A DNA stretch of 64,000 nt, taken from Arenibacter algicola (GTDB lineage: Bacteria; Bacteroidota; Bacteroidia; Flavobacteriales; Flavobacteriaceae). Below the pieces are notes generated by a model. That model did no database searches. It was not told where the DNA came from and saw only the letters and a program-made list of their open reading frames with translations. Positions 35,901 to 45,121 of this stretch are shown piece after piece (positions within the stretch are counted from its first letter, which is position 1; the number at the start of each line of letters is the position of its first letter). Location: contig NZ_JAHKPO010000013.1 of the NCBI RefSeq assembly GCF_018860365.1, positions 124,001 through 188,000 of the forward strand, written 5' to 3'. The translations under genes and the position numbers were made by a program.

Positions 35901-37112
35901 CTAATATTCATCCAAATGTTCCGGATATAGAAAGTTGTTATACGGAAATCTGGTTATGTGAATGTCCCGGACCTCGTCATAAACGCGCTTTCTGAATTCT
36001 TCCAAATTTTCCTTGTTCAAAGCCGAAATAAATAGGGCCCTATCTCCAACTCTACGCATCCAGGTATTCTTCCACTCTTCAATAGTGAAATGTTTATTGG
36101 TTTTTTCTGTAATCAAATCATCATCGTCAATAGTCTTGTGTTCGTATTGATCTATCTTGTTAAAAACCATGATGGTTTTTTTATCCGAACTTTTTATTTC
36201 GGTAAGAATTTGGTTTACAGAATCTATATGCTCTTCAAAATTGGGATGGGAAATATCTACTACATGTAATAACAGGTCTGCTTCGCGCACTTCATCCAAA
36301 GTACTTTTAAAACTTTCTACCAATTGTGTGGGCAGTTTTCTAATGAATCCTACAGTATCGCTCAATAAAAAAGGAAGGTTGCCTATTACCACTTTCCTGA
36401 CCGTGGTGTCCAAGGTGGCAAATAGCTTGTTCTCGGCAAAGACATCGCTTTTACTAATAACGTTCATCAGGGTAGATTTACCAACGTTTGTATACCCAAC
36501 CAAGGCTACACGGACAAGTGCCCCGCGATTACCTCTTTGGGTTTCCATCTGCTTATCTACCTTCAATAATTTTTTCTTTAGTAGTGAAATTCGGTCACGA
36601 ACAATACGCCTATCAGTTTCGATCTCCGTTTCACCTGGCCCACGCATTCCAATACCCCCTTTTTGTCGTTCCAAGTGGGTCCAAAGTCCGGTAAGTCTGG
36701 GGAGTAAATATTCGTATTGGGCCAGTTCCACTTGGGTACGGGCATAACTGGTCTGTGCCCTTTGTGCAAAAATGTCCAGGATTAAACTGGTACGGTCCAA
36801 GATTTTACATTTTAATTGCCTTTCAATGTTTCGCTGTTGCCCCGGTGTGAGCTCATCATCGAAAATAACGGATCCAATATCGTTGCTCTTTACATAGGCC
36901 TCCACTTCCAACATTTTTCCACTACCAATGTAGGTTTTGGGGTTGGGCAAGTCTATTCGTTGAACAAAGCGTTTACAAACCTCACCGCCGGCAGTGTAGG
37001 TAAGGAATTCCAGTTCATCCAGATATTCGTTTACCTTTTCCTCATTCTGGTCCTTGTTCATTACCCCAATGAGTACTGCCTTTTCATATTCTATGGTCTT
37101 CTTCTCTAGCAT
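35901..37112 (-). CDS. hflX: GTPase HflX
   Basis: 403-residue ribosome-associated GTPase that splits stalled or stressed ribosomes. The N-terminal HflX domain (TYIGSGKMLEVEAYV, VIFDDELTPGQQRNIE, ILDRTSLILDIFAQRAQT) is followed by a coiled linker (KGGIGMRGPGETEIETDRR) and a G domain with VGYTNVGKSTLMN, DTVGFIRKLP and NKID motifs. Length is typical. The minus-strand TAGATTTG at 37129-37136 is a likely promoter. Divergent from the EEP gene. Confidence 0.95.
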   Translation of the reverse strand: MLEKKTIEYEKAVLIGVMNKDQNEEKVNEYLDELEFLTYTAGGEVCKRFVQRIDLPNPKTYIGSGKMLEVEAYVKSNDIGSVIFDDELTPGQQRNIERQLKCKILDRTSLILDIFAQRAQTSYARTQVELAQYEYLLPRLTGLWTHLERQKGGIGMRGPGETEIETDRRIVRDRISLLKKKLLKVDKQMETQRGNRGALVRVALVGYTNVGKSTLMNVISKSDVFAENKLFATLDTTVRKVVIGNLPFLLSDTVGFIRKLPTQLVESFKSTLDEVREADLLLHVVDISHPNFEEHIDSVNQILTEIKSSDKKTIMVFNKIDQYEHKTIDDDDLITEKTNKHFTIEEWKNTWMRRVGDRALFISALNKENLEEFRKRVYDEVRDIHITRFPYNNFLYPEHLDEY

Positions 37113-37128
37113 ATACTTATTTAAAGTA

Positions 37129-37136
37129 CAAATCTA
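37129..37136 (-). promoter_or_regulatory. -7 promoter element of hflX
   Basis: Minus strand reads TAGATTTG, matching TAnnTTTG, 16 nt before the hflX ATG. Confidence 0.45.
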
Positions 37137-37189
37137 ATCAATACTTGCCAAGGGTTTTTCGTATTTTAGCAATCGATTAAATATTTTGG

Positions 37190-38164
37190 ATGAAATTTTC
37201 ATTTTTTAAGAAAAAATCGATCAATACCCTCCACACTGTGGCTTTCTATAATCTAGAAAACCTATTTGATGCCAAAAATGACTTAAACACCTTGGATGAT
37301 GATTTTACGCCACATGGGTCTAAAAAGTGGACACCAAAGCGCTATCAAAATAAGTTGTCAAGACTGGCCAAAACTATAAGCCAAATTGGGCGTGAAGCTA
37401 CTGGGTTTCCCCCTGTCCTGGTTGGGGTAGCAGAGGTTGAAAATGGAAAGGTAGTTCAGGATTTGTTGTCCACAGATCCTTTAAATGGGTACAACTATGA
37501 TTATGTTCATTATGATTCCCCGGATGAGAGGGGAATAGATAACGCCTTGCTTTACAATAGGGATAACTTTGAAGTAATTAGATCGGAAGCTATTCCATTA
37601 ATAATACATAATGATAACGGCCAGCGTGATACCACAAGGGATATTTTATATATAAATGGAGTTCTAAATGGAGAAGAGGTCCATATTTTTGTAAACCATT
37701 GGCCTTCCAGAAGGAGTGGGGAGGTGGAGACCGATTATAAGCGTATTGCTGCAGCGAAAACCATTATTGGTTTTATGGAGGACTTGGAGCAAAGTATTGA
37801 AAATCCCAATTATATTGTAATGGGCGATTTTAATGATGGTCCTTCATCTGCCAGTCTCCAGACCTTGATGAGTAGGGATAGTTTGCATAATCCTATGGAG
37901 AGATTAAAATCCCCGGATAGGGGAAGTGCCAACTATAAGAGGTCTTGGAGTCTTTTTGATCAAATTATCGTGTCCCATAATTTTTTTAATTACGAACGGG
38001 GCACCCACAGTTTTGCCGAGGCCAATATTTTTGATGAAGCCTTTCTCACGGAATATAAAGGAAAGTACAAAGGTAACCCACATAGAACCTATGTGGGAAG
38101 GAGATATATGGGAGGTTTTAGTGATCATTTTCCAGTTTACGTACAATTTAAGTTCAATATTTAA
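37190..38164 (+). CDS. Endonuclease/exonuclease/phosphatase (EEP) family protein
   Basis: 324-residue metal-dependent phosphoesterase of the EEP (DNase I-like) superfamily. Catalytic motifs: TVAFYNLENLFD (Asn), VGVAEVENG (Glu), HIFVNHWPSRRSGE (His), IVMGDFNDGPSS (Asp/Asn), and the final GGFSDHFPVYV (Asp-His). No signal peptide. The target could be nucleic acid, phospholipid or a small phosphoester; sequence alone does not decide. Monocistronic, divergent from hflX. Confidence 0.87.
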   Translation: MKFSFFKKKSINTLHTVAFYNLENLFDAKNDLNTLDDDFTPHGSKKWTPKRYQNKLSRLAKTISQIGREATGFPPVLVGVAEVENGKVVQDLLSTDPLNGYNYDYVHYDSPDERGIDNALLYNRDNFEVIRSEAIPLIIHNDNGQRDTTRDILYINGVLNGEEVHIFVNHWPSRRSGEVETDYKRIAAAKTIIGFMEDLEQSIENPNYIVMGDFNDGPSSASLQTLMSRDSLHNPMERLKSPDRGSANYKRSWSLFDQIIVSHNFFNYERGTHSFAEANIFDEAFLTEYKGKYKGNPHRTYVGRRYMGGFSDHFPVYVQFKFNI

Positions 38165-38278
38165 TTTATTCTTTCCTTAAAGAGAACCGTTCATAACGTT
38201 TTTTTGACTGTTCACAACAAAGTCATGCGTTTCATCGAATAAAAAGGTGCGTTAATCGATAATATTTGCCTGTTATAG

Positions 38279-38286
38279 TATATTTG
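38279..38286 (+). promoter_or_regulatory. -7 promoter element of the subtilase gene
   Basis: TATATTTG, an exact TAnnTTTG match, 28 nt before the ATG at 38315. Confidence 0.5.
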
Positions 38287-38314
38287 TAGTCCAAATCTTA
38301 CTATAAACTTTATC

Positions 38315-40519
38315 ATGGCTTACGCAAACCACTTTTTGTTAAAGATTAGCAAGTGTTTACTTCCAGTAGCTTTTTGTCTTGCTACTTTTAACTCGTTTGC
38401 ACAAACCGAGAAACAAATCCATATCATTAAGGATAAGTACCGTAGCTCAAAATTAGGCGTGTTTACCAATGACCTTAAAAAGAATTTTGACAAGGAGAAC
38501 AATAACTTGTTACAGACTGCTAAGACCAAGGGCTGGAAATTAACAGAAAGATTGGCAGACGGAAATTTTAGCGAACTTACTGCTATTGGCGATGATGGAA
38601 CCCCTCTTTATTACAGTACTTTCAGTACAGAATTAAATAGTGCTACCAGGGCCAATGTTTTGCATGATAATGGATTGTTGGATTTAGGTATTAACGGAGA
38701 GAACATGTTGGTAGGCATATGGGACGGGGGAGCTGTCTTAACAAACCACAAAGAATTTGGCAGTAGGGTACAGACTTTGGATGAGAGTGAAATTGTAGAT
38801 TCGCATGCCACCAGGGTCGCCGGTATTTTGGTTGCGCAAGGATTGGATAAAAAGTCAAAAGGAGTGGCCTACAAGGCAAAGGCCGTTTCCAACGACTGGA
38901 GAAGGGATAAAATTGAAGTTGCGGAAATGGCGGCTGATGGTTTGTTATTGTCCAACCATTCCTACGGTATTATGTCCGACCGTGTGCCGGATTGGTATTT
39001 TGGATCTTATATCCAAGTTTCCAGGGATTGGGACAAAATTATGTATAACGCTCCCTATTATTTAATGGTTACCGCTGCAGGGAACTCCCAAAAAAGTAAA
39101 GATAATGAGGCTCCTATTTTTGGATCGGCTTCCAATGGTTATGATTTGATGTTGGGATTTGCAACCTCTAAAAACGGCGTTACCGTTGCTGCGGCAGATA
39201 TTGAGACCAATGATCAAGGGCAATTGTTAAAAGCATCAGTAACTACTTATTCCAGTTTCGGACCTGTTGATGATGGTCGTATTAAGCCGGACATTGCGGC
39301 TTATGGCACCAATATTTATACTACTGGTATTACAAATGACACCAAGTATGAGACTGCTAATGGAACATCGGTAGCTGCACCGGGTGTAACCGGATCTATG
39401 TTGTTGATCCAGGAATATCACGAACAAATGGAAGGTAGTTTTATGAGGGCGGCCACTTTAAAAGGATTGGTACTGCATACTGCGGACGATGTTGATGCTC
39501 CTGGTCCAGACTATAAAATGGGTTGGGGAGTTATTAATTCAAAATCGGCCGTAGAGGCAATAGTAAACAAAGGATTCTCCTCTATGATTTCGGAAGAAAC
39601 ACTTACAGAAGGTGAAACCAAAACCTATAAGGTTGTTGCCAATGGAACAGAACCTTTATCAGCCTCTATTTCTTGGACAGACCCCGCTACAGGAGCAGTA
39701 AATTCTGGAACTTTAAATGATATGTCAGCAGCCTTGATCAACGATTTGGATATTCGGATCACCAAGGATGGCAAAACCTTTTTACCTTGGAAACTTAATG
39801 CAGCCAAGGCAGATGCTCCAGCAGTTAATGGAGACAATAGAGTAGATCCATTTGAAAAAATAGATATTCAGAATGCCGAGGGGGATTATACTATTACAGT
39901 AACCCATAAAAACACTCTTAACCAAGGGCCACAGAATTTTTCAATTATTGTTACTGGGATTGCCCTTACCGACTGTGTACTTGTTACCCCTGAAGATATT
40001 GAACTGACCAATTCCAATGAAACTGCGGTAACACTGAACTGGACAGCCAATACAGATGCTCTTTTTCAAATAGAATACAAAGATAAAGGAAGTAACGAAT
40101 GGAATGTGGAAACAACCTTCGATAACTTTATTAGCTTAAATAATTTAGTTGAGGGAATGGAATATAGTCTAAGGTTGAAGACCTATTGTTCCGAAAATAT
40201 AAGTTCAGATTATAGTGAAGAATACGAATTTACCTTTAAGGGAACCGAAACCGAACTTTTGGACTATATGGAATATGAAACCTTAACTTTGGAGGTGCAG
40301 TTTTCTATTTTCCCCAATCCGGTACAGACTTCAATGACCATTAATGGTGATATTTCCGAAGATGCCATGTATAAAATAGTTTCCCTTAACGGGATCGTGG
40401 TAAAATCTGGTAAGGCGGAGCAAAAGCAGATTTATATTGCCGATCTAACTACCGGCCTATACGTGCTAACCTTAGCCGATCTGGAAGGCTCAAAATCTAT
40501 TAAATTCTACAAGTCCTAG
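38315..40519 (+). CDS. Secreted S8 subtilisin-like protease with T9SS C-terminal signal
   Basis: 734-residue secreted serine protease. A signal peptide (LLPVAFCLATFNSFAQ) is followed by a subtilase domain with the catalytic Asp in VGIWDGGAV, His in VDSHATRVAGIL and Ser in NGTSVAAPGVTGS. A P-domain-like beta region and one fibronectin III-like module (about 555-650) come next. The chain ends with a type A T9SS sorting domain (FSIFPNPVQTSMTING ... KSIKFYKS), so it crosses the outer membrane by type IX secretion and is attached or released. Probably digests environmental protein. Confidence 0.93.
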   Translation: MAYANHFLLKISKCLLPVAFCLATFNSFAQTEKQIHIIKDKYRSSKLGVFTNDLKKNFDKENNNLLQTAKTKGWKLTERLADGNFSELTAIGDDGTPLYYSTFSTELNSATRANVLHDNGLLDLGINGENMLVGIWDGGAVLTNHKEFGSRVQTLDESEIVDSHATRVAGILVAQGLDKKSKGVAYKAKAVSNDWRRDKIEVAEMAADGLLLSNHSYGIMSDRVPDWYFGSYIQVSRDWDKIMYNAPYYLMVTAAGNSQKSKDNEAPIFGSASNGYDLMLGFATSKNGVTVAAADIETNDQGQLLKASVTTYSSFGPVDDGRIKPDIAAYGTNIYTTGITNDTKYETANGTSVAAPGVTGSMLLIQEYHEQMEGSFMRAATLKGLVLHTADDVDAPGPDYKMGWGVINSKSAVEAIVNKGFSSMISEETLTEGETKTYKVVANGTEPLSASISWTDPATGAVNSGTLNDMSAALINDLDIRITKDGKTFLPWKLNAAKADAPAVNGDNRVDPFEKIDIQNAEGDYTITVTHKNTLNQGPQNFSIIVTGIALTDCVLVTPEDIELTNSNETAVTLNWTANTDALFQIEYKDKGSNEWNVETTFDNFISLNNLVEGMEYSLRLKTYCSENISSDYSEEYEFTFKGTETELLDYMEYETLTLEVQFSIFPNPVQTSMTINGDISEDAMYKIVSLNGIVVKSGKAEQKQIYIADLTTGLYVLTLADLEGSKSIKFYKS

Positions 40520-40543
40520 TCTTAAGTTTCAATAGCAAAAGCG

Positions 40544-41257
40544 CTATATTCTTTTAATTTCACTTTCATCCAATAGTTCATCATTCCGCAAGCGTAAAAA
40601 TACTTGCGCTGTTGTAATCACATCCAATTCACAGTATTTTACGATCCGATCCAAATCCTTTTCTTCATAGTAAACGGTTTTTACCATACTGCCGTCTATA
40701 TCCTCTTTTGGAGAGGGAATGCCTAGGATATTGGCCATTAGCTTAAGGGAGGTATAATGCTTGTAGTCCCCAAACTTCCATAGCTCCATAGTGTCCAAAT
40801 GAGCTATTTCCCATGGCTTTTTGCCAAAAAGGTCCAACTTGTTGGGCAAATCTACCTTGTTGATGATCATGCGCCTGGCGATATAGGGAAAATCGAATTC
40901 CTTGCCATTGTGCCCGCACAATAGGTGGTGGGGGCGATTGAAATGGGTATCCAACAAATTCTTAAAATCTTTGAGAATCTTAGGCTCTTCCCCATAAAAT
41001 GAGGTAACCCTAAAAGTCCGATTGTCTCCTTTGTAATTAAAGTATCCAACGGAAATTGTAACTATCTTTCCAAATTCTGCCCAAATTCCGGCCCGGTCAT
41101 AGTATTCTTCCGCTGTATATTCGTCTTTTCGTTGGTAGTGCGACTTATGCTCCCAAAGTTCTTTTTTGGTGTCGTCCAGCTTATTAAAATTCTCTTCTTC
41201 CGGAACCGTTTCAATGTCCAAAAAGAGTATGTGTTCCAGGTTAATTTTATGTAGCAT
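40544..41257 (-). CDS. DnaQ/PolB-type 3'-5' exonuclease-like protein
   Basis: 237-residue protein with the DEDD exonuclease fold, like the predicted PolB-type 3'-5' exonuclease family. ExoI is ILFLDIETVPE, ExoII is HHLLCGHNGKEFDFPYIARR and ExoIII is VKYCELDVITTAQVFLRL. No polymerase domain is attached. Likely acts on DNA or RNA ends in the cytosol; the substrate is unknown. A TetR-type palindrome (41417-41434) lies about 160 bp upstream of its start. Confidence 0.87.
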   Translation of the reverse strand: MLHKINLEHILFLDIETVPEEENFNKLDDTKKELWEHKSHYQRKDEYTAEEYYDRAGIWAEFGKIVTISVGYFNYKGDNRTFRVTSFYGEEPKILKDFKNLLDTHFNRPHHLLCGHNGKEFDFPYIARRMIINKVDLPNKLDLFGKKPWEIAHLDTMELWKFGDYKHYTSLKLMANILGIPSPKEDIDGSMVKTVYYEEKDLDRIVKYCELDVITTAQVFLRLRNDELLDESEIKRI

Positions 41258-41564
41258 CCAAAGTTTCTTAAAACCTAAAAGGCTTGATTATTATTTTGAT
41301 AAAAGAAGGGGGAATAATAAATATACAAACAAATTTAAAACTGTTGTGAAGGGTATTTTATTTATTGGTTGAACTCAATTCTTGTCGTAGGCAGTTAGAA
41401 GTAAAGCAATGCACGAACCGACCATACGGTTGGTGAACGACTAAGAATTACCGGTACGGATTGGCGATACTTCCATAAAGAACACAGATATATCGATGTA
41501 AGTCAGCAAAGGCTTATAAATATGGCTCTAAGGGAGGATGTACCGACCGAAGAGTCTGTGAATA
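41258..41564. other. Intergenic region with a TetR-like palindrome
   Basis: 307 bp between the exonuclease gene and ogt, with no supported gene. It holds the ACCGACC-N4-GGTTGGT palindrome at 41417-41434 and a second half-site ACCGACC at 41542-41548. Confidence 0.45.
41417..41434. promoter_or_regulatory. Palindrome ACCGACC-N4-GGTTGGT (TetR-type operator candidate)
   Basis: An 18-bp near-perfect inverted repeat (ACCGACC ATAC GGTTGGT). The same motif appears at 56802, 63492 and 63617. Length and symmetry fit dimer-binding TetR-type repressors, but no tetR gene is in the window. Confidence 0.5.
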
Positions 41565-42038
41565 TCAAAAGAGGGTCTGTTGTTTTACAGGGCTTTCATG
41601 TTCCAAAAGCCATTTTTTACGATGTAATCCTCCGGCGTATCCAGTTAAGGAACCATCGCTGCCAATGACCCTGTGGCATGGTACTACTATCCATAACGGA
41701 TTTTGGCCATTTGCCGAAGCTACGGCCCTAATGGCTTTAACATCGCCCAAAGTTTTGGACAGCTCCAGATAAGAAACTGTTTTACCATAGGGTATTTTTT
41801 GTAGGGCTAGCCAAACCTTTTTTTGAAAATCTGTTCCTTCGGGGTTGAGCGTTAAGCTAAATTCCTTTCTTGTACCTTCAAAATATTCCCGAAGCTGATA
41901 AACGGCATCTTCAAGCAATTCAGGAATAATATCCGATAGTTTTTCCTCACTATCGAACACTGTGATAGAAGTTAATCCGTCTTCATCGCCTTCAATTTTT
42001 GCAATACCCAAAGGCGTATTTATATATACGGACTCCAT
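41565..42038 (-). CDS. ogt: Methylated-DNA-[protein]-cysteine S-methyltransferase
   Basis: 157-residue DNA repair protein that takes the methyl group from O6-methylguanine onto its own cysteine. The active-site motif is IVVPCHRVIGSDGSLTGYAGG; the helix-turn-helix region is FQKKVWLALQKIPYGKTVSYLELSKTLG. Length is typical for the Ogt type. Its start overlaps the stop of the upstream CNNM/CBS gene by one base, so the two are translated from one mRNA. Confidence 0.94.
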   Translation of the reverse strand: MESVYINTPLGIAKIEGDEDGLTSITVFDSEEKLSDIIPELLEDAVYQLREYFEGTRKEFSLTLNPEGTDFQKKVWLALQKIPYGKTVSYLELSKTLGDVKAIRAVASANGQNPLWIVVPCHRVIGSDGSLTGYAGGLHRKKWLLEHESPVKQQTLF

Positions 42039-43159
42039 TATTCCTTATTTCTGTTTCCTTGAATAATTCCAAGACGTTTGGCTCTTTCGTTCCAATTTTT
42101 ACGCGCCAGGTGTTGTAGGTTTTCTACATTATCGCTTTCGTCCATTATTTCAAGGCCCAATAAGGTCTCCAATATGTCTTCCATAGTTACAACCCCGCTA
42201 ACGGAACCATATTCATCCACAACAAGGGCTATATGCTCCCTTTTGGAAATAAAGGTTTCAAATAACTCAGGAATCGGAGTTTGTCGGTTACTTACCAATA
42301 TCTCCCTTTTAATACTGGAAAGTGGTGCGCTGCCATTTTTTTTAATTATTTCCTCCAAGATCATGTCTTTCAGGACGAATCCAGTGATATTATCCATTTT
42401 TTTACTGAATACGGGAATTCTGGAAAATGGCATATTGGGGTTGGCATTATAGAATTCCTTGATGGTGGTGGATTCCGAGGCAATTTTTACCACCGCCCTT
42501 GGGGTCATGATGTCCTTTACCTTAATTTCGTCAAAGTTGAGGAGGTTTCTGATTATGGTGGATTCCGATTCTTGAAATACACCTTCCTCATGGGCAATAT
42601 CGGTCATGGCGCTAAAATCTTCCCGACTAAATACACTCCCATGAACACCTTTTTTTCCGACCAGTCTTGTAAAAAGCTGCAATAGCCAGAGAATTCCGGT
42701 CCAACGAAGGGCCCACACCATTATTTTTAGGGTAGTTGTAGCAGCGTGCGCCAATTGCTTCCAATAGGTAGCACCTATGGTCTTGGGGATTATTTCCGAG
42801 GCCACCAAAATTAGAATGGTCATGATGGTAGAAACCAATCCCACCATGGCGGCTTCTGTAAATTCTATACCTAAAATAGATTTTACGGTATTTCCGTATA
42901 ATTCAGCATAAGCAACTTTTGCCTGCACTCCCACTAGAATTGCCCCAACAGTGTGCGCTATGGTGTTTAAGGTGAGAATGGCAATGAGGGGCTTGTCCAC
43001 ATCTTTTTTTAACGTTTCCAGCTCTAGGGCAAAGGATTTGCCTTCCTTTTTCTTTAAATTGATAAAGGTTTGTGGAACACTCAATAATACCGCTTCCAAA
43101 ATAGAGCATAGAAAGGATACGAGGATGGATATAAGTGCATAAAATATAAGTAACCCCAT
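42038..43159 (-). CDS. CNNM/CBS-domain membrane protein (HlyC/CorC-like family)
   Basis: 373-residue membrane protein with an N-terminal CNNM domain of about four hydrophobic segments (LLIFYALISILVSFLCSILEAVLLS ... ASEIIPKTIGATYW) and a tandem CBS pair (VKDIMTPRAVVKIA ... ALVVDEYGSVSGVVTMEDILETLLGLEI). The family is linked to Mg2+/Co2+ export or cyclic nucleotide sensing. The C-terminal CorC_HlyC transporter-associated domain is absent or very short; the chain ends soon after CBS2. Operonic with ogt. Confidence 0.9.
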   Translation of the reverse strand: MGLLIFYALISILVSFLCSILEAVLLSVPQTFINLKKKEGKSFALELETLKKDVDKPLIAILTLNTIAHTVGAILVGVQAKVAYAELYGNTVKSILGIEFTEAAMVGLVSTIMTILILVASEIIPKTIGATYWKQLAHAATTTLKIMVWALRWTGILWLLQLFTRLVGKKGVHGSVFSREDFSAMTDIAHEEGVFQESESTIIRNLLNFDEIKVKDIMTPRAVVKIASESTTIKEFYNANPNMPFSRIPVFSKKMDNITGFVLKDMILEEIIKKNGSAPLSSIKREILVSNRQTPIPELFETFISKREHIALVVDEYGSVSGVVTMEDILETLLGLEIMDESDNVENLQHLARKNWNERAKRLGIIQGNRNKE

Positions 43160-43207
43160 ATAAATGTATAAAATACTAAAGTACTAATAAATTCAGAAAT
43201 TCTTAAC

Positions 43208-44527
43208 TCAATCGATTATGGCGTCGTAAAATACCTGCTGTACCGCAGAGCGGATATTGTATTTGTATATATTACTATGTGTTCTGCTGGGATATACACG
43301 GTTGGATAAAAATATGTAAACCAATTGGGTTTGTGGATCGGCCCATACAAATGTTCCTGTAAACCCACTGTGTCCAAAACTATCCGGACTGGTACTTGGG
43401 GCAGGATAGGAATCCGCTAAGGTAAGTTCATGATTATTCAAATCGGGTTTATCGAATATTAGTCCCCTTCTGTTTTCATTTTCTGGATATTGTACTTTGG
43501 TAAATTCCTTCACCGTGGCTTCGGACAAATACCGCTTACCTCCATAACTACCATAATTCATGTACATCTGCATCATTTTTGCCAAATCTGTGGCCGAAGC
43601 AAATAGCCCTGCGTTTCCAGACACCCCACCCATAAGGGCTGCGTTTTCGTCGTGGACCCAATCTTTGGTGAGTTCATGTCTAAATAAGGTGTCGATTTCC
43701 GTGGGGACTATTTTATTTTGATAATTTTTGGTTTTGGGATTAAATCCCAAAGTATTTGCTCCCAAAGGCGCATAAAAGTTTTGGGTTACATAGGTCTCGT
43801 AATCTGTATTAGTCAATCGTGAAATGATTTCGGGATAAAGTAAAAATGTAAGTCCTGAATATTTGTATTTTTTAATGTCCGATACTTTGGAGCTGTTGAT
43901 TTTACGATATATTTTGTTCTTAAACCTATCCTTGATATAGATATTATCATAGGCTCTAGTGCTGAACCTACGACTAGGTTCGTTTCTTACAAAACGATTT
44001 TTTACCGAACCATTCTTCTTTATCACCTCTTGAAGGAAAATTATATAGGGAACCAATCCTGCCTGATGCGCAAAAACTTCCCTTATGGTCAGCTCCTTTT
44101 TATCCTTTCTGTTTTTCCATTTAGGCCATAAGGTACTGAAGGGCGCATCCAAATCCAGTTTTCCTTCGTCATGTAATTTCATCAAGGCTGGTAGCGGCCC
44201 CATTATTTTGGTTACGGATGCCAGATCATAGATATCTGTTAGGCCTACGGGCTGAACACTGTCATAAGTATGAAATCCGTAGGCTTTATGAAAAATGATC
44301 TTGTTGTTTTTGGCCACCAAGACCTGTGCTCCCGGGAAGGCCTCTTCTTTAATGGCAAAGGTCATTATAGAATCTACTTTGGAATGGATAAACAATGAAT
44401 CCATTCCTACAGCAGACGGATTATCATAGCTAAGTGACTCCGGATTAGTTGTTTGTGCGGTTATTAGCTGTGCATTAAAAAATATACTTAACAGTATAAT
44501 AATTGGAGCAGAAGTACTTTTTTTCAT
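43208..44527 (-). CDS. Exported serine hydrolase of the beta-lactamase family
   Basis: 439-residue penicillin-binding-protein-like hydrolase. A signal peptide (MKKSTSAPIIILLSIFFNAQLITAQ) supports the start at 44527 over one at 44566. The catalytic SxxK is SVTK in DLASVTKIMGPLPALMKLHDEGKLDLDAPF; the second motif is in the KYSGLTFLLYP region and the third in FGHSGFTGTFVW. Family members include esterases, DD-peptidases and lactamases; the precise substrate is unknown. It starts 10 bp after the DinB gene, so they are co-transcribed. Confidence 0.88.
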   Translation of the reverse strand: MKKSTSAPIIILLSIFFNAQLITAQTTNPESLSYDNPSAVGMDSLFIHSKVDSIMTFAIKEEAFPGAQVLVAKNNKIIFHKAYGFHTYDSVQPVGLTDIYDLASVTKIMGPLPALMKLHDEGKLDLDAPFSTLWPKWKNRKDKKELTIREVFAHQAGLVPYIIFLQEVIKKNGSVKNRFVRNEPSRRFSTRAYDNIYIKDRFKNKIYRKINSSKVSDIKKYKYSGLTFLLYPEIISRLTNTDYETYVTQNFYAPLGANTLGFNPKTKNYQNKIVPTEIDTLFRHELTKDWVHDENAALMGGVSGNAGLFASATDLAKMMQMYMNYGSYGGKRYLSEATVKEFTKVQYPENENRRGLIFDKPDLNNHELTLADSYPAPSTSPDSFGHSGFTGTFVWADPQTQLVYIFLSNRVYPSRTHSNIYKYNIRSAVQQVFYDAIID

Positions 44528-44537
44528 AGCAGATGAA

Positions 44538-45050
44538 TTACCAACCCACATATTTTGGCGGTGCAATATTATTGAGATTTAAATATACAATTAATTGTCC
44601 CCGATGATGGGTTACATGGTCCTGTAACAGATTTAATATTTGTAATTTGGATTTTTCACCGGCAAAGAATTCAACCTTTTCCGAAAGTACATTGGAAGGA
44701 ATTTTTTTCAAAATAGCGCTGACCCCATCAAATCCGTCAATCAGTAATTTTATGGTTTCCTCTTTTGTTAATTTGGAATTATTACCTCTGTTCTTGTCGC
44801 TCAATTGCCTACCAAAATAAGTACTGCTTAACCAATCCATATTACTTTTTATATGCAGTAATTGATCTTGAAAACCTTTTTGTCTTTCAGTAGGCTTAAA
44901 ATCATATTTCTCTGCAGGCATGGCTTCTGCTATATCCACTAAATAGGTTTTGGAATTTTCCCATTTTTCCAAAAACGTGGGAATCAAAAGGTCTTGGGAC
45001 TGTAGTGGGTTCATAAAAAGAACGATAAGTATAAAAAGTAAATCTTTCAT
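44538..45050 (-). CDS. Exported DinB-family protein
   Basis: 170-residue four-helix-bundle protein of the DinB/YfiT family. Metal-binding histidines appear as LLHIKSNMDW, then LLQDHVTHHRGQLIVYL near the end. A signal peptide (MKDLLFILIVLFMNPLQSQ) fixes the start at 45050; a longer frame running into hemB is rejected. DinB proteins often act as thiol-dependent transferases, but this exported member has no assigned function. Confidence 0.83.
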   Translation of the reverse strand: MKDLLFILIVLFMNPLQSQDLLIPTFLEKWENSKTYLVDIAEAMPAEKYDFKPTERQKGFQDQLLHIKSNMDWLSSTYFGRQLSDKNRGNNSKLTKEETIKLLIDGFDGVSAILKKIPSNVLSEKVEFFAGEKSKLQILNLLQDHVTHHRGQLIVYLNLNNIAPPKYVGW

Positions 45051-45121
45051 ATGGCAATAACATAAGTTTAGCGCTATAATAACTTTTTGTAAGGCCTTAG
45101 GTGATATGTTGTTGATCCAAT

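Noticed and set aside
41542..41559. Second TetR-type palindrome upstream of ogt
   Set aside because: Only the left arm ACCGACC is intact; the right arm AGTCTGT matches poorly, so it was kept as a half-site only.
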